Of a stretch of 64,000 nucleotides of DNA, positions 50,968 to 59,796 are shown piece by piece (position 1 is the stretch's first letter; the number at the start of each line of letters is the position of its first letter). The stretch is taken from contig NZ_CP184360.1 of NCBI RefSeq assembly GCF_048595755.1, forward strand, positions 3,162,001 through 3,226,000. The letters run 5' to 3'. Origin of the DNA: Luteococcus sp048595755. GTDB lineage: Bacteria > Actinomycetota > Actinomycetes > Propionibacteriales > Propionibacteriaceae. Both the position numbers and the translations under genes were made by a program. The notes beneath the pieces are model-generated. The model saw only the letters and a list, made by a program, of their open reading frames with translations. It was not told the DNA's origin and ran no database searches.

Positions 50968-52023
50968 TCAGTACTTGCCCGGGTCCACCGACGGGTCGAC
51001 GTCGATGGTGCCCTCACCGGGCCACTCCCCGGCGGCCTGCGGCTCGGCCGGGGTGTCGGCCTGCTCGCCGCGGCCCTGCCCGTGGCCGTGGCGGCTCGGC
51101 AGCAGGGCCAGGATGCCCACCACGATCGAACCGACGACGAAGCCGATGACGGCCGAGCCGAGGGTATTGGTCAACCACCCCAGCACTCCCGCCACGCTGG
51201 CGGGCACGGCGTGGGCGACGAGCTCCTCCATGTGGTGCACGAACTGGTAGGGGGCGTGCAGCCCCAGCTCGTCGGCACCCACCATCAGGATGTGGCCACC
51301 CACCCAGAGCATCGCGGCCAGGCCGACGGTGGAGAGGATCTTGAGGATGACGGGCATCGACTTGACCACCAGGGCGCCCGACTTGATGCCCCGCTTGGTC
51401 ATGCCCAGGCCGATGTCGTCGAGCTTCACGATGATGGCGACCACGCCGTAGACCAGGAAGGTGATCAGCAGGGCCACCACCACCAGGCTGGCGATGCGCG
51501 TGAGCAGGGGCTGGTCGGCCACCTCGTTGAGCGAGATCACCATGATCTCGGCGGACAGGATGAAGTCGGTGGTGATGGCGCCCTTCACCATCTTGTCCTC
51601 CTGCTCCTTGCCCTCCAGCACCACGGGGGTTCCGGGGTCGCCCCCGGCGCCCTCGCCGTGGCCGTGTCCGGTGAGCATGCCCCAGATCTTGTGGGCGCCC
51701 TCGTAGGCCAGGTAGGTACCGCCCAGCATCAGGATCGGGGTGAGCAGCCACGGCAGGTAGATGCTCAGCAGGATCGCCACCGGGAGGATGAAGACGAGCT
51801 TGTTGCGGATCGATCCGATCGCGATGCGCTTGATGATCGGCAGTTCGCGGTCGGGGGTGACGCCCTGGACGTACTGCGGGGTCACGGCGGTGTCGTCCAC
51901 CACCACACCGGTGGCCTTGATGCTCGCCCTGCCGGCCGCGGCACCAACATCGTCCACCGAGGCCGCCGCGATCTTCGCGATCGCCGCCACGTCATCCAGC
52001 AGTGCTGCAAGGCCACCGGCCAT
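50968..52023 (-). CDS. DUF808 family multi-helix membrane protein
   Basis: The 351-residue protein matches the YedI/DUF808 family: MAGGLAALLDDVAAIAKIAAASVDDVGAAAGRASIKATGVVVDDTAV at the start (residues 1-47, family hallmark) and at least seven helices. A His/Gly-rich segment (GHGHGEGAGG) lies in one loop and GHGQGRGEQ in the C-terminal tail, which could bind metal. The function of the family is unknown. Confidence 0.9.
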   Translation of the reverse strand: MAGGLAALLDDVAAIAKIAAASVDDVGAAAGRASIKATGVVVDDTAVTPQYVQGVTPDRELPIIKRIAIGSIRNKLVFILPVAILLSIYLPWLLTPILMLGGTYLAYEGAHKIWGMLTGHGHGEGAGGDPGTPVVLEGKEQEDKMVKGAITTDFILSAEIMVISLNEVADQPLLTRIASLVVVALLITFLVYGVVAIIVKLDDIGLGMTKRGIKSGALVVKSMPVILKILSTVGLAAMLWVGGHILMVGADELGLHAPYQFVHHMEELVAHAVPASVAGVLGWLTNTLGSAVIGFVVGSIVVGILALLPSRHGHGQGRGEQADTPAEPQAAGEWPGEGTIDVDPSVDPGKY

Positions 52024-52133
52024 GGGTGTTCTCCATTTCGGGAAGGTCAGGTCAACGGCTCGGAGGGCAGCGCCGGCCGGGGCCGGACGCCCACGTCGAT
52101 CGCCACGGCAATGGTAGCGACACCGCAGCAGGT

Positions 52134-55037
52134 TCAGTCCTCATCCGGATCGAACTCGATGACCCCACGCCGCATGGCATCGATGGCCTCGCGGGCGGTG
52201 CGGCGCAGGTCTCCGGGCCCGGCGGCCGCGGCCACCTGACCCAGCATGTCGATCACCTGCCGGACCCATCGCACGAAGTCACCGGCGGGAAGCCCGCAGT
52301 GGCCGAGCACCCTGGCCAAGGGCTCGCCATGGGCCCATTCGTAGGCTGCCTCGGCAAAACCGATGTCCGGCTCCCCGGTTCGCTCGAGGCGGAAGTCCCG
52401 TTCCACCAGACAGACCCGGCGCCAGGTCTGGCGCAGCTCGTGCTGGGCTGCCTCACTGGCCGCATCGGGCATGCGTGCCATGCGGCCATGTTCCACGCGC
52501 CGGGTCTCGTAGACCAGTGAGCTCAGCACCGCCGCCAGCTGTGGCGCGTCGAGCCCGTCGAAGACGCCGTCGCGGATGCACTCGGCCGCCACCAGGTCGA
52601 GCTCGGAGTAGAGCCGGGCCAGCATGCGCCCGGCATCGGTGACCTCGTCGTCCTCGCTGCCCAGGTAGCCCAGCGACTCCAGCACCTGGCACAGCTTGTC
52701 GAAGCGCTTGGCGATGGTGTTGCTGCGCGCCTGGGCCCGGGCCCTGGCCTGTTGCCGATCACGATCCAGACGCATCGCCCGCTCGGCGAAGCGGGCGTGG
52801 CTCTCACGATCGGGGCATTCGTGGCACGGATGCCGCCTGAGTTCGCGCCGCAGCTCGGTGATCTGAGCCGTCAGTTCGGCATCGGCACGGGGACCGCGCC
52901 GGGTGTCCAGCTGCGGGTCGAGGGTGTGCAGCTTGTCCAGGAAGGAGGCCGCCAGGTTGCGACGGTGGGCCGGCTGGCGTGGGTCGAACTTGCGCGGAAT
53001 GCGCAGCTTGCCCACCACTTGGGTGGGGGTCGGGAAGTCACTGGTGGTCAGACGCACCACGTCGCGGCGCTCGGTGACGACCATCGGGTGCGGCTCTCCC
53101 CCACGCCCGCCCCGTCGACCGGGATCTATCACCGCGGCCCATCCCTGGTGTCGCCCCGCCGGAACGTGGATGATGTCGCCAGGCTCAAGCGTCATCAGCG
53201 ACTCGAAGGCCTCTGCACGCTTGTCGGCCTTGCGCATCCGGGCCTGCTCCGCCTCCAGCTCACGCACCTGTTCGCGCAGCCGGGCGTACTCGGTGAAGTC
53301 ACCCAGATGGCACTGGGCGGCGGCCAGGTAGTCGTCGATGTCGCGTTGGTTGCGGGCCGCCACCGAGGCCATCCCCACCACCGAACGGTCGGTCTGGAAC
53401 TGTGCGAAGCTCTGCTCCAGCATGGCGCGGGCGCGCTCACGACCCACCCGTCCCACGAGGTTGACGGTCATGTTGTAGGTGGGCGCGAAGGAGCTCTTGA
53501 GCGGGTAGGTACGCCGCGAGGCCAGGCCCGCCACGGCCCGCGGGTCCATTCCCGGCTGCCACAGCACCACGGCGTGGCCCTCGACGTCGATGCCGCGTCG
53601 GCCCGCGCGGCCGGTGAGCTGGGTGTACTCACCGGGCGTGATGTCGACGTGCCCCTCCCCGTTGTACTTCACCAACTTCTCGATCACCACGGTGCGCGCA
53701 GGCATGTTGATGCCCAGCGCCAGCGTCTCGGTGGCGAAGACGATCTTGATCAGCCCAGCAGCGAAACCCTCCTCCACCACGGCCTTGAAGGCGGGCAGCA
53801 GGCCGGCATGGTGGGCGGCAATGCCTCGACTCAGGGCCTCCAGGAAGATGTCGTGGTCGAGGGCTCGAAGGTCGGCGGGGGCCATGCCCTGCAGGTGCCG
53901 CTCGGCGATCGCGATCAGCTGGCGCGCCTCGTCGTCGCTGGTCAAGTTCACCCCGCTGGCCAGCAGCTGGCGCACTGCCCCGTCACAGCCCTGGCGGCTG
54001 AAGACGAAGCAGATCGCCGGCAGCAGCCGGGCGCGCTGCAGCTGCGTGGTCATCACGGCGCGGCTGGGGGTCAGCCGCGGCGCTGGCCGCTGGTCTCGCC
54101 CCCTGCCCCGGTCCCGGCGCTCCAGGTGGGCCTTGGCGGCGCCGCCGAACTGCCCCGAGCCGTAGCCAGCATTCTTCTTGCCCTTGCCGGAGCGGCCACG
54201 AGGCCGTCGCGAGTCGTCACGGACCGCCTTGGCCTCATTGCGTGCCAGCTTCATCAACTCGGGGTTCACCCGGGAGGCCCGCTCGCTCGGGTCGGCGGCG
54301 GCCGTGGGCGCCACCCCGTCGAAGAGGTCGTGGATCTGCTTGCCGACCATCACGTGCTGGTACAGGGGAACCGGACGGCGCTCGGAGATCACCACCTCGA
54401 CATTGCCGCGCACCTCGTCGAGCCAGTCCCCGAACTCCTCGGTATTGCTCACCGTGGCCGACAGGCTCACCAGCTGGACGCTGGGCGCCAGACCGATGAT
54501 CACCTCTTCCCAGACCGCGCCGCGGAAGCGGTCGGCCAGGTAGTGCACCTCGTCCATCACCACGTAGCCCAGGTTGTTCAGCGTGGTCGAGTTGGCATAG
54601 ATCATGTTGCGCAGCACCTCGGTGGTCATCACGACCACCTGCGCCTCGGAGTTGACCGAGGTGTCACCGGTGAGCAGACCCACACGCTCGGCGCCGTGCC
54701 GTTGCCCCAGGTCATGGAACTTCTGGTTGCTCAAGGCCTTGATCGGCGTGGTGTAGAAGCACTTCTTGCCGGTGGCCAGGGCGCAGAAGACGGCGAACTC
54801 CCCCACCACGGTCTTGCCGGCACCGGTGGGGGCGGCGACGAGCACACCGGCTCCGGCCTCCACCTGGGCGCAGGCCCGCAGCTGGTAGTCGTCCAGGGCG
54901 AAGTCATAGCCGGCGGCGAACTGTTCGAGCAGGCTGCCGGGCTCCACCTGGAAGGGGGCCAACGGCCCATCGACCAGCGCGGAGGCATCGTCAGGCACCT
55001 GCACCTTGGGCAGCGGGGGCAACTCGTTCTCGTTCAT
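52134..55037 (-). CDS. helY: DEAD/DEAH-box helicase of the HelY/Ski2-Mtr4 type
   Basis: The 967-residue protein has Walker A APTGAGKT (69-76), DEVH (162-165), SAT, and the C-terminal DSHCT domain typical of Ski2/Mtr4 proteins (KRFDKLCQVLESLGYL to the end). It acts on RNA or DNA with ATP; mycobacterial HelY lies in the same tatC-helY neighbourhood. I chose ATG 55037. The frame extends 230 codons upstream through the arsR-type gene on the other strand, which is not coding. A Lys/Arg-rich insertion (RPRGRSGKGKKN) lies near the middle. Confidence 0.93.
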   Translation of the reverse strand: MNENELPPLPKVQVPDDASALVDGPLAPFQVEPGSLLEQFAAGYDFALDDYQLRACAQVEAGAGVLVAAPTGAGKTVVGEFAVFCALATGKKCFYTTPIKALSNQKFHDLGQRHGAERVGLLTGDTSVNSEAQVVVMTTEVLRNMIYANSTTLNNLGYVVMDEVHYLADRFRGAVWEEVIIGLAPSVQLVSLSATVSNTEEFGDWLDEVRGNVEVVISERRPVPLYQHVMVGKQIHDLFDGVAPTAAADPSERASRVNPELMKLARNEAKAVRDDSRRPRGRSGKGKKNAGYGSGQFGGAAKAHLERRDRGRGRDQRPAPRLTPSRAVMTTQLQRARLLPAICFVFSRQGCDGAVRQLLASGVNLTSDDEARQLIAIAERHLQGMAPADLRALDHDIFLEALSRGIAAHHAGLLPAFKAVVEEGFAAGLIKIVFATETLALGINMPARTVVIEKLVKYNGEGHVDITPGEYTQLTGRAGRRGIDVEGHAVVLWQPGMDPRAVAGLASRRTYPLKSSFAPTYNMTVNLVGRVGRERARAMLEQSFAQFQTDRSVVGMASVAARNQRDIDDYLAAAQCHLGDFTEYARLREQVRELEAEQARMRKADKRAEAFESLMTLEPGDIIHVPAGRHQGWAAVIDPGRRGGRGGEPHPMVVTERRDVVRLTTSDFPTPTQVVGKLRIPRKFDPRQPAHRRNLAASFLDKLHTLDPQLDTRRGPRADAELTAQITELRRELRRHPCHECPDRESHARFAERAMRLDRDRQQARARAQARSNTIAKRFDKLCQVLESLGYLGSEDDEVTDAGRMLARLYSELDLVAAECIRDGVFDGLDAPQLAAVLSSLVYETRRVEHGRMARMPDAASEAAQHELRQTWRRVCLVERDFRLERTGEPDIGFAEAAYEWAHGEPLARVLGHCGLPAGDFVRWVRQVIDMLGQVAAAAGPGDLRRTAREAIDAMRRGVIEFDPDED

Positions 55038-55118
55038 CACCACCGACAGTAGCCGTTGCCACCGACACGACCGCGACACAGCACCCGACTGATCGTCTAT
55101 CTGCGCTATCATCGCTGC

Positions 55119-55499
55119 ATGGCGATGCAATTGCAGGGGCACGACCCCGGCTCCCCGAACGCGACGACCACGACGGAGCCGGCTGCCTGCCTCTTCCGGG
55201 CCCTGTCGGATCGATCCCGGCTGGTGATCCTGCAGCACCTGAGCTTGGGCGAACACCGCGTCGTCGAGCTCACCGGCCACCTGGGCCTGGCACAGTCGAC
55301 GGTCAGCAAGCACCTGGCCTGCCTGCTCGACTGTGGACTGGTGCAGGTGCGCAGCCAGGGCCGCTCGTCGGTCTACTCCCTGGCAGCACCCGCGCCCACC
55401 CTCGCGTTGCTCCAGGCAGCCGAACACCTGCTGGCGGCCACCGACAATGCCGTCGCCCTGTGCCCCGACCACGCAACTGCCAGCCACGAGGAGGGCTGA
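55119..55499 (+). CDS. ArsR-family metal sensor, CmtR-like
   Basis: The 126-residue repressor has the winged helix with QSTVSKHLACLLDCGLV. Cysteines C68 and C72 have the C-x3-C spacing of the alpha-4 site of mycobacterial CmtR (C57, C61), a Cd/Pb sensor. A third, C115 in ALCPDH, lies 43 residues later, near CmtR's C102. It is followed two bases later by a CDF metal exporter, so the pair is a sense-and-export unit. ATG 55125 is an alternative start. Cd, Pb or Zn is the likely ligand. Confidence 0.85.
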   Translation: MAMQLQGHDPGSPNATTTTEPAACLFRALSDRSRLVILQHLSLGEHRVVELTGHLGLAQSTVSKHLACLLDCGLVQVRSQGRSSVYSLAAPAPTLALLQAAEHLLAATDNAVALCPDHATASHEEG

Positions 55500-55500
55500 G

Positions 55501-56418
55501 ATGGGCGCCGGACACGACCACGCGGGCCACACCAGCAATCGCACCCGCCTGGGCATCGCCCTTGCGATCACCTCCACCGTCCTGGTGGCCGAGGTGGTGG
55601 GCGCCGCGCTGACCGGGAGCCTGGCCCTGCTGGTGGACGCCGCGCACATGCTCACCGACGCGATGGGCCTGGCGGTGGCACTGGTCGCCGCCCACCTGAT
55701 GACCCGCGCGGCATCACCACGCCGCACCTGGGGCTGGGCGCGCGCCGAGGTGGTGGCCGCCGCGGCCCAGGCCGCGGTGCTGCTGTGCGTGGGCTGCTAT
55801 GCCGTCGTCGAGGCCCTGCAGCGACTGGTCTCCCCACCCGAGATCGCACCGCATGGCCTGGCCCTGGTGGGCGCCCTGGGACTGGTGGCCAATCTGGTCT
55901 CCCTGGCCGTCCTGGCCGGCGGCCGTGGCGAGAACCTCAACATGCGCGCCGCCTTCCTGGAGGTGGCCAATGACGCCCTCGGCTCGATCGCGGTGCTGGT
56001 GGCCGCCGCGGTGATCGCCTGGACCGGCTGGAGCCGTGCAGACTCGGTGGCGGGGCTCGTGGTGGCGGCCCTGATCCTGCCGCGCGCGCTGGTCCTGCTC
56101 CGCAACTCCACCTCGATCCTGCTGGAGTCCACGCCGCACGGGCTCGACCTGGCCCAGGTGCGCGAGCACATGCTGGGCCAAGCGCACGTGCTGGGGGTGC
56201 ACGACCTGCACGCCTCGACGGTGGCCACCGGACTTCCTGTCCTCACCGCCCATGTGGTGCTGGACAACGAATGCTTCTCCGATGGTCATTCCCTGGCCAT
56301 CCTCGAACAGTTGCAGCAGTGTCTGGCCAGCCATCACGCGGTGAGCATCGAACACTGCACCCTGCAGCTCGAGTCGGCGGCCATCGGGCAGGCGCACCAG
56401 GACCACCTGCACCACTGA
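55501..56418 (+). CDS. Cation diffusion facilitator (CzcD-like)
   Basis: The 305-residue protein has six helices and the CDF C-terminal domain. The first metal motif in TM2 is D46, H49-xxx-D53 (DAAHMLTD). In TM5 the usual HxxxD is replaced by E154-xxx-D158 (FLEVAND). N-terminal HDHAGH and C-terminal HQDHLHH add histidines. It exports a divalent metal (Zn, Cd or similar) in exchange for protons. It follows the CmtR-like gene with a one-base gap, so it is expected to be repressed without metal. Confidence 0.9.
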   Translation: MGAGHDHAGHTSNRTRLGIALAITSTVLVAEVVGAALTGSLALLVDAAHMLTDAMGLAVALVAAHLMTRAASPRRTWGWARAEVVAAAAQAAVLLCVGCYAVVEALQRLVSPPEIAPHGLALVGALGLVANLVSLAVLAGGRGENLNMRAAFLEVANDALGSIAVLVAAAVIAWTGWSRADSVAGLVVAALILPRALVLLRNSTSILLESTPHGLDLAQVREHMLGQAHVLGVHDLHASTVATGLPVLTAHVVLDNECFSDGHSLAILEQLQQCLASHHAVSIEHCTLQLESAAIGQAHQDHLHH

Positions 56419-56435
56419 TCGCCCGGCCCAGCCCT

Positions 56436-57404
56436 TCAGGGCCGGTAGACGTCGATCAGTCCGGGACGCGCGCGCAGCGTCAGGGGCACCCGCCCCAGCT
56501 TCTCGCCGTCGGCCATCGCGAACATCTGGCCACGGCTGCCGTCGCGATGCACCAGGTTGCCGTCCAGTTCCACCGTGCTGGCGCGCACGATCTCGACGGC
56601 CGGGTGTCCGACGTGGCGGCCCGCGTAGAGCTGCGGGAGCAGGCGCAAGACGTCGTGGCGGGCCAGTGGACCCACCAGCAGTACGTCGAGCAACCCGTCG
56701 GTGACGTCGGCGGGCGGCACGATGTGCATGCCTCCCCCGAACCACCCCGCATTCGCCACCGCGACCAGCACCGACTGCAGCTCCCTCGGCCGTCCGTCCA
56801 GGGTGATGCGGTAGTCGAAGGGCACGAAGCGCGCCAGCTCGGCCAGCGCGATGGCGCCATAGGCCAGCGGCCCCAGCGGCCCGATCGGATAACGGAAATT
56901 GTTGGTGGCAAGGTTGACCACGGCGTCGTAACCAGTGGAGACCACGGAACCGACGAAGCGCCGCTCGGCTCCCCCTTCGAGCTTGCCGCGAGCCTCGGCC
57001 AGGTCGACCCGCTGGGTACGTCCCGCGACGATGGCCAGCGTCGCCGCCTTCGCATCCACCGGAATCCCCACGCCACGGCAGAAGTCATTGCCGGTGCCGG
57101 CCGGGATCACGCCCAGCGGAACGGCCAGCCCCGCATCGTGCGCCTCGGCGCAGGCATTCAGCCCCAGGTGGGCCATGCCGTCGCCGCCCATCACCACCAG
57201 GCTGTCCCCGGCCCCGGGGCGAGCGCTCAGGGCCGCCGCCAGGGTCGCCTGGCGGGCATCGTCGTAGTTGGTGGTGGTGTGCACCTCCACGCGAACACGT
57301 TCGATCGTCGCCAGGGTGTTGCGGACCTTGGGCAGCAGCCGTCGCGCCCGGCCGCGCCCAGAACTGGGATTGACCACCAGATGGATGGTCCGTGCAGTGC
57401 TCAT
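56436..57404 (-). CDS. Diacylglycerol kinase-family lipid kinase
   Basis: The 322-residue protein has the DAGK catalytic domain: NPSSGRGRA near the N-terminus, GGDGMAH (usually GGDGT) and PAGTGNDFCR. The C-terminal YegS-like domain ends in ADGEKLGRVPLTLRARPGLIDVY. It would phosphorylate diacylglycerol or a related lipid at the membrane. The start ATG 57404 lies 8 bases after the tatC stop. It faces the CDF gene with 17 bases between. Confidence 0.93.
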   Translation of the reverse strand: MSTARTIHLVVNPSSGRGRARRLLPKVRNTLATIERVRVEVHTTTNYDDARQATLAAALSARPGAGDSLVVMGGDGMAHLGLNACAEAHDAGLAVPLGVIPAGTGNDFCRGVGIPVDAKAATLAIVAGRTQRVDLAEARGKLEGGAERRFVGSVVSTGYDAVVNLATNNFRYPIGPLGPLAYGAIALAELARFVPFDYRITLDGRPRELQSVLVAVANAGWFGGGMHIVPPADVTDGLLDVLLVGPLARHDVLRLLPQLYAGRHVGHPAVEIVRASTVELDGNLVHRDGSRGQMFAMADGEKLGRVPLTLRARPGLIDVYRP

Positions 57405-57411
57405 CAAGGCA

Positions 57412-58260
57412 TCAATAGGTCAACTGCACGTCGAGTTCCTTGGCCTCCTGCACGGCCTTGCGCTTGTCATGCCGACGGGAAATGAGCTCGGCCACCACGT
57501 AGAGGAAGCCCATCGGCATGGCCATCGCCAACATCGAGAAGGGGTCGGTGGAAGGGGTGGCCACGGCGGCGAAGACGAAACAGCCGAAGAGCGCCGCCGA
57601 ACGTGCCTTGCCCAGCTGCTCGCCAGTGACCACTCCCATCAGGTTGAGCGTCACCAGCACCACCGGCAGCAGGAAGGAGACGCCGAACAGCGTCAACAGC
57701 TTGATCTCGTTGACCAGGAAGGTCGGGGCGTCCAGCAGGGCCAGGGCGTCGGAGTTCTCCGGCACGAAGCCGATCATCACCTCATAGCCCTTGGGGGTGA
57801 CGAAGTATCCGGTCACCACGCCCGCGAGGAAGAGCGGGATCGCGGCGGCCAGGAAGGTGAGCGCCCATCGGCGCTCCTTCGACAGCAGGCCGGGCGCGAT
57901 GAAGGCCCACAGCTGGTAGAGCCAGATCGGGCAGGTGAGGAGCAGGCCGGCGAAACCACCGGTCTGCAGCTTCATGATGAAGGGCGACGAGACACCCTGG
58001 TAGGTGGTGTGCATCACCAGGTCGGGACGATCGGCCTGCAGGTTGCGACGAGCCTCGTGGTAGGGCCACATCACCACGTCGAGCAGGGTGTCGATGAAGA
58101 ACCAGCAGACGATGGCGCCCACCACCACGGCGATGGCCGAGACGATCACCCGGTAGCGCAACTCGCGCAGGTGGTCCACCAGGGCCATGGACCCGTCCTC
58201 GGGCATGGCCGGTGGCTTCAACCAGGACAGGTTGAAGCGACGCTTGGCGGTGCTGGACAC
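57412..58260 (-). CDS. tatC: Sec-independent protein translocase TatC
   Basis: TatC is the receptor subunit of the twin-arginine export machine. The 282-residue protein has six helices, the conserved MALVDHLRELRYRV start and the periplasmic and cytosolic motifs (WLYQLWAFIAPGLLSKER, FFLxGVxFxYFVVxP-like segment with VTGYFVTPKGYE). It follows tatA after 19 bases. tatB is not in the window. Confidence 0.97.
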   Translation of the reverse strand: MSSTAKRRFNLSWLKPPAMPEDGSMALVDHLRELRYRVIVSAIAVVVGAIVCWFFIDTLLDVVMWPYHEARRNLQADRPDLVMHTTYQGVSSPFIMKLQTGGFAGLLLTCPIWLYQLWAFIAPGLLSKERRWALTFLAAAIPLFLAGVVTGYFVTPKGYEVMIGFVPENSDALALLDAPTFLVNEIKLLTLFGVSFLLPVVLVTLNLMGVVTGEQLGKARSAALFGCFVFAAVATPSTDPFSMLAMAMPMGFLYVVAELISRRHDKRKAVQEAKELDVQLTY

Positions 58261-58279
58261 GGGTGTGGCAGGCCTGGGC

Positions 58280-58546
58280 TCAGAGGTTGCCGAGGTTGTT
58301 GCGCTCGGCCTGGATCTCGGCCTCGGTCGGGCCGTCCACCTTGGTCACCGGATCGGCCTTGCCCTGCTCCACGGCCTTCTTGTCACCGTCACGAAGCCCC
58401 GCGGTCTCCTCCTTGAACTCGCGGATGGCGCGCCCCGTGCCCTTGCCGATGCCGGCCAGCCGGGAACCACCGAACAGCAGCAAGGCCACGATGAGGAGGA
58501 TGACCCACTCCATGCCACCGGGGAGTCCAGCGATCAGTGCGTGCAT
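58280..58546 (-). CDS. tatA: Sec-independent protein translocase TatA
   Basis: TatA forms the pore of the Tat system. The 88-residue protein has one N-terminal helix (about 11-28, MEWVILLIVALLLFGGSRL), then the amphipathic helix IGKGTGRAIREFKEETAG and a polar tail. The FGGSRL motif replaces the more common FG(P/A)KKL, as often in actinobacteria. It is followed by tatC. Confidence 0.95.
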   Translation of the reverse strand: MHALIAGLPGGMEWVILLIVALLLFGGSRLAGIGKGTGRAIREFKEETAGLRDGDKKAVEQGKADPVTKVDGPTEAEIQAERNNLGNL

Positions 58547-58558
58547 GTCAGATGCCTT

Positions 58559-58822
58559 TCATTCCTGCGGCCGGGGTGGCCGCCCTGCCATCGTAGGGGT
58601 ACCAGCGCCGTCGGCCCTGCTGGGCCCGGCGGTCGCGCCGGTCTTCCCGGTCGCTGGCAACTGTAGCTCCCCCAGCACCGTGAGCAGGTCGCCCAGGGTG
58701 CGTCCCTGGTGGGACAACTCCTGCAGCAGGGCACGCCCCTTGCGCCACAGGCGCCAGCCGCACCCGGCCACCATCGCCAGCCAGGCGATGCCGATACCGG
58801 TCCACAGCAGCAGCCACCCCAT
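58559..58822 (-). CDS. Small membrane protein between pafC and tatA
   Basis: The 87-residue product starts MGWLLLWTGIGIAWLAMVAG (one helix, about 2-20), followed by a helical basic stretch (LWRKGRALLQELSHQGRTLGDLLTVL) and a Pro/Gly-rich tail. ATG 58822 shares a base with the pafC stop (TGATG), so it is translated with pafBC. It ends 12 bases before tatA. No family recognised. In mycobacteria this position is directly tatA; the extra gene is lineage-specific. Confidence 0.72.
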   Translation of the reverse strand: MGWLLLWTGIGIAWLAMVAGCGWRLWRKGRALLQELSHQGRTLGDLLTVLGELQLPATGKTGATAGPSRADGAGTPTMAGRPPRPQE

Positions 58823-59796
58823 CAGCGAGCCTCGTCTGCGTGGAACAGTCGGTTCAGCTCCAGGGCCTCGGAAGCCACCCGGGCGGCCTCCTGGGCGGCA
58901 CCGGCCGGCTCCACCACCCGCACCTGGTCCCCCAGCCGCAACAGCAAGGACAGCAGCCATCCGGGGCTGCTCACCGGTAGAACTGCCACCAAATGTTCAT
59001 CGTGGGTTTGCGAAGGGTGCACGTCCACGGTCGGGTAGTACTCGGTGATCCAGGCCGCCTCGGGTGCCAGCTCCAGCGTGACCCGGTCCGTCTGCGGGCC
59101 GAACCATCCGGGCACCGGCGCCGGTGGGCTGCCGTGCTCGGCCCCCGGCTCGCCGGTCGGTTCGGCCTCGACAATCCGGTCGATCCGGTAGGTCCGCCAG
59201 GCATCACGCTCCAGGCTCCAGGCCTGCAGGTAGGCCGCGCCGTCGCGCAGGTCGATGCGCGCCGGGTCCACCACCGGCGTCGAGGTACGGCCGCGCGCCA
59301 GCCCGTCGTAGACCAGGCGCACCCGCTGGCCCTGGTCGATGGCGGTGGTGAGCACCTCGCGCACCCCCTCGTCACCGCTGGCGACGCTGATGGCGACGCG
59401 CTCGGACTCGCCCTGGGCGGTCAGCGCCTCCAACTTGGACAGGGCGCTCGCGACGGCCTGGGCCGTCTGTCCACTGGCCACCTCCGCCACGGCCCGCAGC
59501 GCCACCACCAGGCTCATCGCCTCGTCCAGGGTGAAGCGCATCGGCCGGCTCAGGTAGTCGGCATTGGTGAGGTGGATCGTGCCCTGCTCTGCCGCGGCAT
59601 CCATGTCGATCTCGATCAGGTCACCCGGCAGCCCGCCGGGCAGGCCACACATCCACAACACCTTCAGGTCCTTGTGCAGCTGCGCGGGCGTCACCCCGAA
59701 GGCCTGGGCCGCCTCGGTCACCGCGATGCCCGGGTGTGCCTGCAGGTAGGGCACCAGGGCCAGCAGCCGGCTCACCTGTTCTGCCGAGGTGCTCAT
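58822..59796 (-). CDS. pafC: WYL-domain transcription activator PafC
   Basis: PafC forms a heterodimer with PafB that activates damage genes at RecA-NDp promoters. The 324-residue protein has an N-terminal winged helix (LVPYLQAHPGIAVTEAAQAFGVTPAQLHKDLKVLWMCGLPG), a WYL domain (DGAAYLQAWSLERDAWRTYRIDRI) and a C-terminal WCX domain. The start overlaps the pafB stop by four bases. The target recA promoter is at 9253-9275 of this window. Confidence 0.95.
   Translation of the reverse strand: MSTSAEQVSRLLALVPYLQAHPGIAVTEAAQAFGVTPAQLHKDLKVLWMCGLPGGLPGDLIEIDMDAAAEQGTIHLTNADYLSRPMRFTLDEAMSLVVALRAVAEVASGQTAQAVASALSKLEALTAQGESERVAISVASGDEGVREVLTTAIDQGQRVRLVYDGLARGRTSTPVVDPARIDLRDGAAYLQAWSLERDAWRTYRIDRIVEAEPTGEPGAEHGSPPAPVPGWFGPQTDRVTLELAPEAAWITEYYPTVDVHPSQTHDEHLVAVLPVSSPGWLLSLLLRLGDQVRVVEPAGAAQEAARVASEALELNRLFHADEAR

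Noticed and set aside
55107..55118. Operator for the CmtR-like repressor from repeated CTATC
   Set aside because: CTATC-TGCG-CTATC upstream of 55119 is a direct, not inverted, repeat and too short to call.
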